A program made the position numbers and the translations under genes. From contig NW_006917100.1 of NCBI RefSeq assembly GCF_000516985.1, positions 2,283,490-2,347,489 of the forward strand: a stretch of 64,000 nucleotides of DNA, in the 5' to 3' direction. Shown one piece after another: positions 44,532 through 56,747 of the stretch. The stretch comes from Pestalotiopsis fici W106-1. Its lineage: Eukaryota > Ascomycota > Sordariomycetes > Amphisphaeriales > Sporocadaceae. The notes under the pieces are model-generated. The model did no database searches. It worked only from the letters and a program-made list of their open reading frames with translations, and was not told the origin of the DNA. Each line of letters starts with the position of its first letter. Positions within the stretch are counted from its first letter, which is position 1.

Positions 44532-45622
44532 TTCTCTGGACTGGCAGGCACGCTTTGGAGATGAGAGTTTGAATGATGGATAAGAATTCGTTTGGCGGCA
44601 GAAAGGTTCGGTCAAAGAAAGCCCCCAAAGAAGAACAAGAATATCCGACTGATCTACAGTCTATCGCTAACTACAACAGCTTTGTCAGCCAAGTATAACT
44701 TTTCGAAATTGTCCAAATTTCGGAGGGGTAGCAGTGAACGGCTCACGACCATGGAGGGGCAGAGCGGCAGAATTGACTTTCCCATTGCAGGGATATCCAA
44801 AGGCGGTGTGCAAGTCTTGATTCGTCCAATTCTTACTATAAAGATACTTATATATATATATATATATTCGTAGAATATGTCAACTGATAAACAATGAGAT
44901 ACTTGATGCTATTACATGAATTGAACTTGACTTGATGCAGCTTCAGCAGTTCGCTGGAATCTTTATCGCCTGTTTGCTGCAACTAATATTCTCCAATTTG
45001 GGCACATTTCTCCCAACAATCGCATCACACAGTTTGATCACCTGGAGGCATGGATCTCAAAAATCACCACAACTCGAGACAATAGTTGATGACGACTATT
45101 ATCTGTCTAATTTCTGCCATAGACGTAAGCAGTTTTTAAAGCCAATATCTTCAAGGGGTATAAAAATCTTTCCAGTAAATGAATCATCTCTCATCGCCGG
45201 CGCCCCAAAATCCTGCCTCTTCGAAATTTTCGAATTTACAAAGTCGACTCTCTCAAAAAGTGGTCCAGGGCAGCATTTTTGTTGTCCTGTGGGCGAAGGA
45301 TAAGATGCTCGATCTGCTCGATCCAGACACACAAGGCTAATTTGTGCCTAGAACGCCCCGTGATTCGCGTTCCTAGTCTCCCAGATCCATCTAGTGGGAG
45401 TCCAACACGACTAACCGTCTTCCAAATCTACCTCCAAACGTGCCTTACGCTATGCAAGATGACAGAGACGCCAACGTTGCCTTTGAGGCATCCAGATTAT
45501 TGAATCTCGTAGGCTCAATTCCGCACGGAACTCCTTTGGCCATGATATCCGAAGCCGAATCTCGCAGCAGCCAAGAATAGTCCATGGCCGGTATCCAATG
45601 GCATCTCCATGAAGTCGGTTTG
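44532..45622. other. Intergenic, no gene seen
   Basis: 1.1 kb between the efm4 start and the 3' end of the Q-rich gene; AT-rich and lacking conserved frames. It contains a (TA)n tract at 44849-44867. Confidence 0.6.
44849..44867. repeat. (TA)n microsatellite
   Basis: An uninterrupted run of about nine TA units in AT-rich intergenic DNA. Confidence 0.9.
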
Positions 45623-48600
45623 CTAGCCGAGGTTCCAGACTGGAGCCTTAACCAAAACTTGCCTGCCCCGGACCTCGACTGCCACAAAACCTGCAAAACG
45701 GACCTTGGTCGGATCCTTGGCCGGGTACGACGATGCTGCTGCTGAATAGGCGTCCATGTCAGTACTCGAAACGACGCTGCTTTTCCGGCTTCCTGGAGGC
45801 GGCGCGCCTCCCAATAAATTCAACATACCGCTCTTTGTCTTCTCCCTCTTGGATTTGTCGCCGTCTGGGCTACTATCATCCCCATCGTCACTATCCGGCA
45901 ATGGTGGCAATCCTGCTTTCTCAAGTTCCATGAATTCCGGGTTTATCGAGTCACCTGGTAGCGGATATGTAACTGCCACGTCGCGGGACTCGAGTGACAG
46001 GTTTGCGGCTATTCCAACAGCTAGCTCGATAATCATGGTCACGCTGCCTTCCACTCCGGCCGGTTTAGGATCTGCCAAATGGTCAAGGATGTACTTGTTC
46101 AGCTTCTCATTACAGGACTTTGTGTAGGCCACACGGCCGTTCTGGCTCTCGACAGACTGCAGGGTATGTTGAAGTCCTTCAAGAGTTGCCATTCGCCAAC
46201 TGACAACCTTGGAAGTCAAGGCTTCAAACTCCTCCTGGCTGTTGAGTGTGTACGAGAACCTGCGAATGTTGTGCTCAATCTCTTTGAGGTGGCGGCTCAG
46301 GCCCTGGTCAAGCCCGGGATGGAAGCACTTGTTGAACACCTCATCCACGATCCACTGGGTGATAACGGCACGTCCCACTGCAGTCATCTCTTGCTTGCCA
46401 GTTTTGATCGCCTCAGGACTGACGTAGCCGCTGACCCATGGTGGCAAGCTCGCCCAATCTTTGCGGATGTTGAAGGCCAGATTGTTGATTGCGCCATTCA
46501 AGCGGTTGAAGCGTGTTGCATACTCGCTATCGTCCAGCGCTGTCCTGGATTGCGAAATGCGCTGGTTGGCAACTGCATTTTGTAATTGTTCCACCTGGCT
46601 GGTCAGCTGCTCGATCTGACTTTTGCCGTCAAAATACAGTCGCTTGACATTCTTGTATTTAGTAACTAAACCAGTGTGTCAGTAAATACGGTAGTCTGTG
46701 CCAGCTTGAGAGGTTGGTCTTACGCAGGTCTTTAAACTGTTTCTCTGGGTCTGCTTGGCCTTCTGTCCCAGCAGTGGGTTGGGGGCTGTCGCGTCCAGCT
46801 TCGTTGCCGCCATCGAATTGTTGTTGCTGCGCCTGTCTGTCGGGAACATTGCTCGCCCGGAATTCGCGATTGGCCTGCGCAGGGCCAGGGGTAGGCGGTA
46901 GGGAGCTCATGGTGTTTAAAGTCTGACTATGCCGGTAGTTTGGCGGGGGGCCTTGAGGAGGCTCGATGCTGGTGCCTCGCAACTTATCGTTCTCACCTGA
47001 TCTTCGGCTCGAGGGGCCTCCGGAAGGGGGCGCCATGGGTGATGGCTGTGCGATTGTAGGTGACGGTGAAGCAGGTTGTTGGCTCAGGGGGGCTGAGCGT
47101 TCCTGTTGTGGATAGTTGACGGCGGGCGACGTCTGTGTTGACTGGAAGTTCTGAGATCGCTGATCCGACTCGATCACGGGCGAATCATACGAAAGTTGAG
47201 ATATTGTCTCCGGATTGGACTGCTGAGACGTAAGGTGACTAGTATAGAGTCTCGGTGGAGTGCCCTGCTGAACTTGGGATTGGCTTTGGACTCGAGAATG
47301 CGCGTATTGCCGGTACTGTTCTTGAGACGGGGTAGAATCACTGGCAACTTGCGCGTATCGCTGTTGCTCCTGCTGCTGCTGCTGCTGCTGCTGCTGAGCT
47401 TGTGCTATAGCTTGAGCCTGCTGCTGTTGCTGGAAAGCCAGGTCTTCAGGGCTATAGTCTGCGCTGGCGGGTACCTGTCGTATAGAGCTTGAGTGGGGGC
47501 GGGGGCGGGGAGGTTGTGGTCCCTGAGATTGGGGTGTCTGCAAGCGGAGCTCTGCGTCAGGTAAAGTTCTCTCGTGATGTTTGGAATAAGGGTCAGTGGA
47601 TGTTCCTACGTCTTGAAGAGGTGAAGTCTGCAGAGAGGATAGCTGCTGCTGCGGTGACTGCTGCCAGTCAGGAATTTGCTGTTGCTCCAGGGATACGCTA
47701 GCGCGGAGGTTTGGTGGAAAGGCGTTGCTCGCTCGCTTCGAGGGCCGACGGGATGCACCACCACTGGTATTGTCGTAAGAAGGCTGAGACTGGTGATGGC
47801 GAGGATCAGCAGAGGAATAGGAGGCCGCTGCCTTACTTGCGGATGCTCCGTGAAGGATCTTCTTGATCAATTTCCGGGTGGACTGCTTTGTCTCGGTGGG
47901 ACCTTGGTGTTGTTGCTGGTGATGGTGGCTATAAGGCCCAGCAGTGGGTGGTGAGGGCGGGATGAGGGGTGACGAGACGGTGCCAGGGAGATTGTCAACA
48001 GAGCTTGAAGCGGGACCGAAGAATTGCTGGTTATGCGACGGTGAAGTCTGGGGGTACCTTGTGGACTGTGAGCGTGAAACGGATTCGGCAAAATCTGAAC
48101 TATGGCCCTTTGAGGATTGCTGTTGCTGCTGAAGTTGCTGCTGTCGCAAATTGGCGTAAGCAGCACCGGTGATGGCAGTAGTAGCAGGTGAATCAAGACC
48201 AGGCACTGAATTGGAAAGGTTGCCGGTGGGGTTGTGGTTTGACGTAGGAGCACCGCTACCAGGATAATTCACAGTAGTAGTGTAGTGATGGGGTTGGCCT
48301 GGCTGCTGCTGGTGCTTTGGAGACACCTGCTGATTTTGAACAATAGAGCTTGGGCGCTGTTCCTGTAAGCGATGTTGCTGTGGTGGTATTTGTTGTTGAA
48401 ATTGTTGCTGCTGTTGCAATTGCACCTGTTGTTGCGCTTGTTGTTGTTGTTGTTGTTGTTGTAATAGTACCTGCTGCTGCTGATACTGCTGTTTGCTTTG
48501 TTGCGCTTGTTGTTGAGCAGCAGCTGTCAATGCTCTGCTGCTAGTGGTAGTATTGTCCCCCTGGAAAGCAATGGGCTCACTAGAGCTCAGGGCGGTGGAC

Positions 48601-48803
48601 GAGGCTGACGGGGGGGTATTTGCAGAGGCAGAGGCAGAAGAGGCAGATCCAGGGCCAGCAGCGCCAACACCAAAGCCAGACGACGAGGTCGATGTCAGCA
48701 GCGACGGCAATGCATTCGCCTGCTGTTGCTGCTGCTGCTGCTGCTCGACCAGATTGTGCTGGGAACGATTGCTGAGCCTGCCAATGCGTCCGAAGGAGGG
48801 CAT
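45623..48803 (-). CDS. Glutamine-rich fungal protein with conserved C-terminal helical region, unknown function
   Basis: Two exons, 48803-46724 and 46665-45623, give 1040 aa; the 58-bp intron has donor GTAAGA and acceptor TTTAG. The first about 690 residues are disordered and Gln/Ser/Pro-rich, with pure Gln runs near residues 21-28, 105-150 and 465-485, starting MPSFGRIGRLSNRSQHNLVE. After the intron the protein becomes helical and well ordered: YKNVKRLYFDGKSQIEQLTS, then FNRLNGAINNLAFNIRKDWA, LPPWVSGYV, EVFNKCFHPGLDQGLSRHLK and VKAPVWNLG at the end. The IRKDW...LPPW region looks conserved to me but I cannot name a family. The Q-rich half suggests condensate or assembly behaviour (inference). 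Confidence 0.8.
47370..47396 (-). repeat. CAG-type triplet repeat encoding poly-Gln
   Basis: An uninterrupted CTG run on plus (CAG on the coding strand) in the Q-rich gene. Further mixed CAA/CAG runs lie at about 48436-48461 and 48721-48752. Pure triplet runs tend to vary in length between isolates. Confidence 0.85.
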
Positions 48804-49110
48804 AGTCGTGTCTTATGGGAAAGACAAAGACCCGAGCTATGCTATTATGTAGTAGGTGGACAGGTACAGACGGAAAGGAAAAAAGTGTATGTACTGTGTA
48901 TGTAAGGTATGGTATGTACCGTGAAGGGGGGGCTGGACTGGACTGGACTGGGCTGTCTGTCTGTCTGTTTGGTCCTTCGGTCCCTTGGGGTTGGTCGGCT
49001 CGTGCTTGTGAGAAGAGTGATGAGGAAAAAAAGAACGCGTCCAATGTTTCTCCTCTCTTCCTCCGCTTGCTGCTGCCGCTGCTACTGCTGGTGCTACTGC
49101 ACAATCGTTT

Positions 49111-49154
49111 TCTCTCTCTCTCACTCACTCACACACACCACACACACACACACA
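49111..49154. repeat. (CT)n/(CA)n compound microsatellite
   Basis: CT repeats pass into CACT and then CA repeats, about 300 bp upstream of the Q-rich gene start. Confidence 0.9.
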
Positions 49155-52100
49155 ATTATTACTTTTGCAGCCCCAAAGGGAAAAGAATGGGACGGTGGCC
49201 GCGGGATGATCTGGCTTGTTTCCCAAAGGATACTGACCCAAAAGGGCTGACGTTCTGTCGGCGGGCTGCACGGCCAGGAATATCTGGGGCCTGGAGCAGC
49301 GCTACCTACACTACAGGTCGACAGGGGTCCGTCCTCTGGTGCAGGTGCACACTGGGTCGACCTGCCTTCCACTGGGGCTGTGCTGGAAGCTTGCCGTGGG
49401 TTGCTGCTGATGTCGTTGGATGACGATACTTCTTGCTGCGCTTCCTGCGTCGTGTGCTATGTATCGATTTGGGAAAATTTTCTTGGTCTTTTCTTCTTGT
49501 GGAGATAAGGAACAGGAAGCGGATGTCAGGTGTAGGTAATTGTTAAGCGAGAGACGAGACCTGGTCCAGAGGGAAGCTTTAGGATTAAGTTGGCGAACGG
49601 CTCGTTCACTTTGACTAGACGGATGGATGAACGGCTGATTGATTGACTGACTGACTGCTTGTTTTCTTTCCTGTCTCGTGGTAATAGTGGCGCCTAGATA
49701 GGTAGAGGCTGGCTGCTACTCCATGTTTCGTGAGCGGCTGCGTCCGGCGTCAAAAGGGTTCGGGGCCGTTCTCACAACAAAGGTCATGTCCTTCGTTGGA
49801 GCAGACAACAAAGAAGCCACAGCAGGGCAGAGCGGTACAGAAATACCACAAGATCGATCCCAAGTGTCACCGTATACGCCCTTCAAGAGACGCGATATAG
49901 GCCATGGGAGGTATTTAAAAAAAATAAGTTTTGTGCTCCTGACAAGTACTGGTATAGTCTGTTTTCTTTGGCCGATAGACTGCAAGACAGACGGATAGGC
50001 AGACACGCCAGATGGACGAACGAGAATGGTGAATTTTGAAAGTTGTCAGCTCTATCTCCTCCAGTCTCGTCTCCAAAGGTCCCCCATTAATCCGTCAGAT
50101 TACCTTACTTTTTCCCCCCAGCCTTGGACAAATGAGTGAGCGACAGGGCTACAGAAATCTCATTCAATCCGCACCATGAATCTCCCTTTTCCCCCCTCCC
50201 ACATGGACACATGCTACCTACGCCAATAGGCGTCGGGTCGTCGGCCGCTTTGCAAGGACCTATAATATACCTACCCACGCATCTCACGTCTGACCCGAGT
50301 ACGATGCATATATTCATTAGAGCTAAGGTAGGTAGCTAAGTAGCGTACAGTCTGTTTCTTTTCCTTGAGCGAATAAAACCAAAAAGGAACGACGATCTCG
50401 TTCACAAGCTGGAGATGCGCCGAGACATGCCGCTTGACCTGCGCCGAATCACCAGAGGCAGATCTGTGAAGACTCGCCCACTCACTCGTATTGATTACAG
50501 CAATATTATTCTTTGCATTTTTCTATTTTTCTTTCCTGGTACATCATAATGAGATTGCAGCAAGTGGCAAATTTATTCCAATGCAATTCGTTGCCCCTGT
50601 CCATTGCGTTGGACTAGTGTGCGTATGTATGAATGTAGGTATTGGCACACTTGAAGGGTTCATTCGATCTCTGGCTCTGCATACTCCGTATGACGAGTAA
50701 TTTCCCGCCCCAAGGAACAAAAAAAAAAATGTGCAGTCAGATCATGGAGCATTGCAAGAAAGATGTGCGACAACCTGCAGCTCGGCATTGTTCTGCAATG
50801 GACAGGAATCTATCCATCCACCCACCAAGATTACCTACCCAAGTACAGTATGTGCTCAGCAGATATTGAAGCAGACATGCTACATGCGTACTTTCTAGGC
50901 CGGCGCCGTACGCTACCACGTACTATCATTGACTCGCAGCCATTGACCAATGTTGGTTGATTGAAGCGGTCTGATGCATGTAGGTCATTCGCTTACTTAC
51001 ATGCGAATTCCCCAGGGTCTCATCTTTTGGTGTACATACGTACGTTCAATGTTTTTTCGGTTGACTGACTCCAACCTTGTCTGGATCTTTGGCTCGACTA
51101 GGTGTAGGTACCGATCAGAAGTTTCCATTCTTTTGAAGCCATTTGAGTTCCAACATGGAAAGAAGCGCGAGTAACCGACGGCAAAAAATCTCACGATAGT
51201 AGAACCACACGAAAGTCCCTTCCATCCATCTCCCCCCTTGGCTGGCCCAAAGTCTCCTGCAACTACTAACTAAAACTGCAAGAAAAGAAGAGGTCAAGCT
51301 AAGCTTGATCCTGGCATCCTGGGCCCTGTCGTGCTGTATTCTATGGTGTGAGTGGACCCCTGAATCTCCGTAATGCTTCCTTGTCAGGCTATTAATAGCA
51401 AGCTCAGCGGGGCGGCTTACACCAAGACAGGAGGCCCAAAAAGTTGACAGCTCCACCAGTTGATCCAGTTGACCCAGCAGAAAGCCCACGGAGCTAGGCA
51501 TAACCTTAGGTTTAGCTGCTCACTAGTTCTTTGCCCGAATCCCAGCCCTACTGTACATATTGCGTGGCCATCCACGGAATACATAGCTGCTGTCGTCCAT
51601 GAGACAGACGGTGGATGAATGCGTGGAAGGAATCCTGCGAGTAACGGTACCGGAGAGGAAGATTATGCTTTTCAGACTCTATCCACGATATAGAGTTTAT
51701 ACGAAATAGCAGCTATGCCCACAGACCTTTTACCGTCAAAAGAAGTTCAATATTGGACATGTTTACGTAACCACTGGTGACGGATTTCGAGTATATAGCC
51801 CATGAGCACTTCTTCTTTACCATGATGTTTCATCGTTGCTGTCGCACTACATGACCCTACCTACCTTTACCTACATCTCCAGCCCATTTCCGTAGATCCA
51901 GAAATGCAACTCTAAACCACAGATGTATACTTGATTTGATCATGGCGGAGTGGTCAGCCAACGTTGCACCGCTGCCTCCCCACAGAACGCATGGCTGCCC
52001 TCCTCCAAGTCCGCAAAGCCTCTCCCCAAAAAGGCCGGCCGCTATCCGACCTGATAATATCCTTTCCGGATATGTCTTCGGGAGACACGCGCTTTATATG

Positions 52101-55100
52101 GAAAAGGCCCAAGCTGCAAGTTGGTCGATCACTGGGGGGAAGGGGTGTACATTATTGCGCACCACGGCCCGCTGTCGGACGCGTAACAGGCTGGATAAAC
52201 GAGTGATTGGTCGGATCGCACTTTGAAAGCAAGAAATCACGGCACCCAAGGACACACCAAAGCTGTCATCGTGCAGTCGAATCTGAGTCGCAAAAGTTTG
52301 AGCCCATCTTCTTCGCCTCCACATTGTAGTTTTCCCCGTCTCCATATAGTACATTACTCCGAGCACTGCCATGATCGACGTTGGCGATGCCCTCATCAGC
52401 AGAAAAGCGTATCGTCTCAAAATATCACTTGTTTCCCCCGTGATTATGCATCTGTGAACTAAATTGAGATTCAAGTTACATTGCAACCACGCCCTTCTCT
52501 CAGCGATCTCGGCCTTTTAGTGCTCACTCACCGCTCTATCTTATGTATGCATCAGCAGTGTTGCGTGCAACACAGCTTTGTCAGCTAATAAGATCAAAAC
52601 TTGGATGGGCATTAGATTCGCATGCCAAGACAAGGAGGAAAGCCAAAAACGCATCAATCTATCTCTACTATACTGATTGAACAGACTAACATAGTTGCAG
52701 CGTGACATATCCGGACCCGAGGACCGAGACAGGAGCAGGGCCGAGACAGAAAGGAGGGCCGACCAAAAAGTACCGACTTTTTTTTTTGACAGTCCGCAAA
52801 GCATACACACACTAATCTGTATATGCTCGATCGTTTCGTTCGCCAAGACTTTTAGGATCCCGTTTTGCATGTCCATGCGAGCCGAAACTCCCTCCCCCAG
52901 ACTGGCGGTGATCCAGGTAATTTGGGGGCAGAAACACTAAAAAGGTTGTTGACGCATGATGTATTTGGGACATGCCGGTACGAGCATAATCCAGAATTAG
53001 CAACGCTCTCTCCAGCTCTCCACTTTATATTAACCCGGAAGCATCGCAGCGTGACTATCCCGTAGCTAAAGTGGAAGCAGCACATTGAATAACGGTCCTT
53101 CTCGTGCTATATCATGGCAGCTGACTGCAGAATACCAATGTTGAGCTCCTTAAGCTGCAGCTGCAAGTGAGCTGGAACATCCGTTTCAAGATTTCAGCCG
53201 GGGCGAAGTATTTGGACGATTCCAATATTCTTGATCATTTGAGCAACAACACCACCAGCTGACTGAATTCAATGACTTTGATGACAAAGAAACATGTATG
53301 CGGGTCTAGACCCCAAAAACAAGGTTTTCTGTCAAGTGGCTGTAGTGATTACGGCATGTTGAAGTTTCTCGGTCATAAATAATTGATTTTCAGTAATCAT
53401 TGAGTTATACTTGCACTTGGAATTTGGTCTTTTCCTTGGATATAACGAAATATACCTTGGCCTCGGAGCAGGCTGTTGACATATACATACTCCCATACTT
53501 ATGGATCGCCAATTACCATCTTCCATACACTTTTTGGAATGAGGAATAAGGAATATTATGATTTTGGAATTATGAACAGGCAAATCATTCACATCCATGG
53601 TATATTGTCTGGCATGCGACACATGAAATGTAAGGAGGCGGGTAGTTTCCGAAGCATATTCAAAATGAAAGCAGTAGAAACCATTTCAGTTTTCAGCCAA
53701 TTGCTGCCCACTTCCCACCAAAGCAGTGTAAATCACACGGGCGTCTGCAGAAAAGGGGCTTCCCACATGGCAGTCAACACGTGCTATTTTGAGCTTACAA
53801 TGGCATGGAAGTCTGCAAAGCTGGAGGGGAAAATGAGCATGGCAAAGTTCGCAGGGGCTGCTCTTCCTCATCAAACACATGCCCAGGTGTAGCACGCATA
53901 GTATCATACCCCGTACGCGATCGTTGAATGCAAAAGTAGAGCAATAACGCGGTAAAAGTTTCTCGTATCTCAAGAGTTTGTGCAATCATTCGATGACTGC
54001 AGAATTTGTTGTGGTAAAACGGTTTGCATCAATTTGCAATTTTATGACGCATATCCAACATATTTACAAACCATTGGAATCAACGGGCATGAGCAGTCAC
54101 TCTCTGCCATCATTCACATTCTCAATACGTACTTGGAAGGCAACACATGTGGATTGGTGCAACTGCCGTCTTTGAGTTTGTCAAAGAGGATTTCTGGTTT
54201 CCGTCTTGCTGCGATTTTGACGGCTGTCTCCGCAATGGAAATTGTCACCGAGAAGGTGCAGAGACATCAAGAAGAGTAACGGGAGTCGAATGATTACTTT
54301 CTCCGCCCTGAGGAGGTGACTTCACGGCGCTTACAATGTCGCTCAAATCTCGGAGTGCAAAATGGGTGGTTGTCTCTGATGACGAACATGATCGATAGGA
54401 AGGCTGCATATATCTGGCTGACCACGAAAGTGCAGCAATTTTCGAGCAGAATGCTTCGGATGAAATTACGCCAGCGCTTGGTTTCCTGTTATGTCAACGT
54501 GTGATGACGAAAACGGTCATGCTGACCGCTTTGGCAAACATGGAGCGTCGGCATGCTGCTTGAGGCTGGTGGGTTGCCACCGCCAAAGGTACCACCCGGG
54601 CACGAAAAAGAAGAAGCGGCGGGTAACCGGTTGCCGACCGCAAAGTTAAAGGTAGGCTCGGTCTGTGGTCAATCGGAGGTTTTGTTTGAATCACAAAAGA
54701 ACAAAATCTGCTGGACTGGTAACGGCTTGTGTTCGCTTCTTGTACAAGGTTACCGCGATTAACAGGGAGAAGAGGAGAAGAATGATTCACACTAAAGGTA
54801 GACGAAAAGGCTCCCTCTTCCCCATTCTCATAGGGTCGGCCTTGTACCAAGGCCGTTTTCTAGTACCACGGCGACGTCCATCCAACGACCGTATCACCCG
54901 GACGAGAGCTCGACTGATACGAGCTGCGGAAGACTGACGTTGTTCTTGTTGCTTCTATTTGAGACCTTCAGTTTCCGTGGCTGGCTTGACATCAGACCGT
55001 GACTGCGTCAGTGCTATTGCAGCGACTGCTTCATCATGGCAAATCAATAAGTCAGCAGTGTCTTGATGATTATGATCTTGCCGTGTTTGAGTCTGAGGAT

Positions 55101-55830
55101 GGAGAACCACGAATACTCTAACCAAAAAGAATCATGCCAGCAAGTCGCCATGTGGCTAATATTGCCGCGAAATATGTATTGACATGGCAGATCCCAACTG
55201 TTCTGTGGGAGGGGCGATTGCGTAACCAGATGCGTTATCAACACTACTATACAAACCATCTTGTCACCTGAACCGTTTACACCAAAAAGAGTAGAATGCT
55301 CTAAAGATTTCAACAATCGATGTTGGACTTGTTATACAGACGAGGCAATCTTGGAAGCAAAGACAAAATTCAAAAGGTACTTCAGTTGTCGACTTCGGTG
55401 TGTGAATATGGTGTCACTGTCATTCTATCTCATCTCGTTGCAGTGCCGGCGGTCAAAGGATCTCCATGGTATTCTGGCATTGCGCACAGCCTCGAGTCAC
55501 CGCTGGATCCTTTCTAGTCTGAATCAAAAATCGGTTGCCACTTTGGTCCGAGAACCTGACGATCGTGTGGATTCTTCTGGTGCTCAGCTGCTGTGTAGTA
55601 GAAGCCTTCGAAACAGGCCGGTGCCGCGGAAAGCTGCATGACAACCTCGTGGACTTCTCGGATATGACACTTTTGCGTATTGCGATGTTCCTGCTTGGAC
55701 CCTGCAGAAGCAGTCAAGGACATGGATTTTTCCTCTTGGTCATGGATTCCGAACACGAAATGCCATTCATTGCAAGCAGTGATTGCCAGAGAGCGGTGAA
55801 CCGGCTCCGTTTGCATCTTGCTCGCTCAGA

Positions 55831-55838
55831 TATAAATA
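55831..55838 (+). promoter_or_regulatory. TATA box of the secreted-protein gene
   Basis: TATAAATA lies about 220 bp before the ATG at 56052 and is followed within 30-60 bp by a CT-rich tract (about 55852-55890), the usual arrangement around transcription starts in filamentous fungi. Confidence 0.6.
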
Positions 55839-56051
55839 CAGGGCAACTTTGCCCTTCCTCATTTGTTTCATTTTTTCTTTTTCCACAATCCACTCCTCGA
55901 TATATAACACAGTATTTGAAACCTGAATCGATCAACAATTCTTCCTTTAGCAAAAAGGCACCGATTTCTTTTTTCGATTTTTGATAGAGTGGCAAGACAT
56001 CAGATTCCCGACGCACACTTCATCAAATTCTCCACGAATGCGTCAGTCATA

Positions 56052-56747
56052 ATGTACCACGCACTGCTATCCTCCCTGCTCTTGCCATTGGCAGCTGGTC
56101 TCCCTCCTTTTCTCAAGGAAGACATGCATCCTACGTCGACCGAACCTTTGGCTCAAGGCCAGAAGTGGGTCGAGCTGGCCCAATTCGACTTTGACGACTA
56201 CAACCTCACTGGTATCACTCTGGACTGCAACAGAGAGACAATGGATGAGAACTACCAATGTCTCTACAAGTGCAAGTCCCCATATTCATCACTTGTATAC
56301 ACATGGAAGCGCACAAACTAATCAACCGCCTTGACCTCAGTCCACTGGTATGATCCCAACTATGACGAAACAATGGATTGCAATACCACCATCGAGTGGG
56401 ATGGCGTTGCCATTCCGCAAAGCCTCAACAGTAATCCCAGCACAGGCTTCATCCTCTGCCAGCCTGGTAATTGGTGGCAATTCAAGTTGGACGTGGTTCG
56501 TTCATTGTGGGACTTCAACATGACCATTACCAAGGACCACAAGGACGCCCAGTAAGTTACATTCGACGGCATCAACACTTGAAGGTTCAAAAGCTCATAC
56601 CAAAGCAGAAGATTTGGCACGTTTCTTGCGCAGTTCTTCTCGTATCCAAACATCACCATGGTCAAGATGGGAGAGTCGGATTTCCGCAGCGTCGTGTACT
56701 CAACCACAGGACCTGTAATGGCCAAGATCCAAGGCTTGGTGATGTGA
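56052..56747 (+). CDS. Small secreted four-cysteine protein, unknown function
   Basis: Exons 56052-56271, 56341-56551 and 56609-56747 give 189 aa. The N-terminus MYHALLSSLLLPLAAGLP is a signal peptide. The mature protein has four cysteines (LDCNRE, YQCLYK, MDCNTT, ILCQPG), enough for two disulfides, four N-glycosylation sequons (NLT, NTT, NMT, NIT) and many aromatics (GNWWQFKLD, HWYDPNYDE). The first intron must begin with GC (AAGT/GCAAGT) to keep frame; nearby GT choices fail. The second is GTAAGT...GCAG. The last exon encodes FGTFLAQFFSYPNITMVKMG and ends IQGLVM. I do not recognise the family; a secreted effector-like or cell-surface protein is possible but unproven. A TATA box lies upstream, and a secreted peptidase gene follows on the same strand. 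Confidence 0.75.
56272..56340 (+). other. GC-AG intron
   Basis: The donor reads T/GCAAGT, the strong consensus for the rare GC donor class, and the acceptor CTCAG follows a CTAATC branch-like site. It joins ...QCLYK to FHWYDPNYDE in frame. It contains an in-frame stop, so retention truncates the protein. Confidence 0.7.

Larger units (their letters stand above)
48804..56051. other. 7.2-kb stretch without a recognisable protein gene
   Basis: This is the longest gene-free interval of the window. Frames reach about 150 codons but none has a domain, a good start and splice-compatible neighbours. It holds a (CT)n/(CA)n microsatellite at 49111-49154, several TACCTA/TAGGTA elements (about 49692, 50267, 50325, 51098, 51855), and AT-rich DNA at 53200-53700. 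The left 1-2 kb may be leader and promoter of the Q-rich gene, the right end the promoter of the secreted-protein gene. No transposase, reverse transcriptase or terminal repeat is visible. Confidence 0.55.

Noticed and set aside
55535..55984. 149-codon frame with a signal-peptide-like start (IVWILLVLSCCVVEAF)
   Set aside because: It has no ATG near the hydrophobic stretch and runs through the TATA box and CT tract of the next gene.
55989..56051. Upstream extension of the secreted protein
   Set aside because: No in-frame ATG before 56052; extension would bury the signal peptide.
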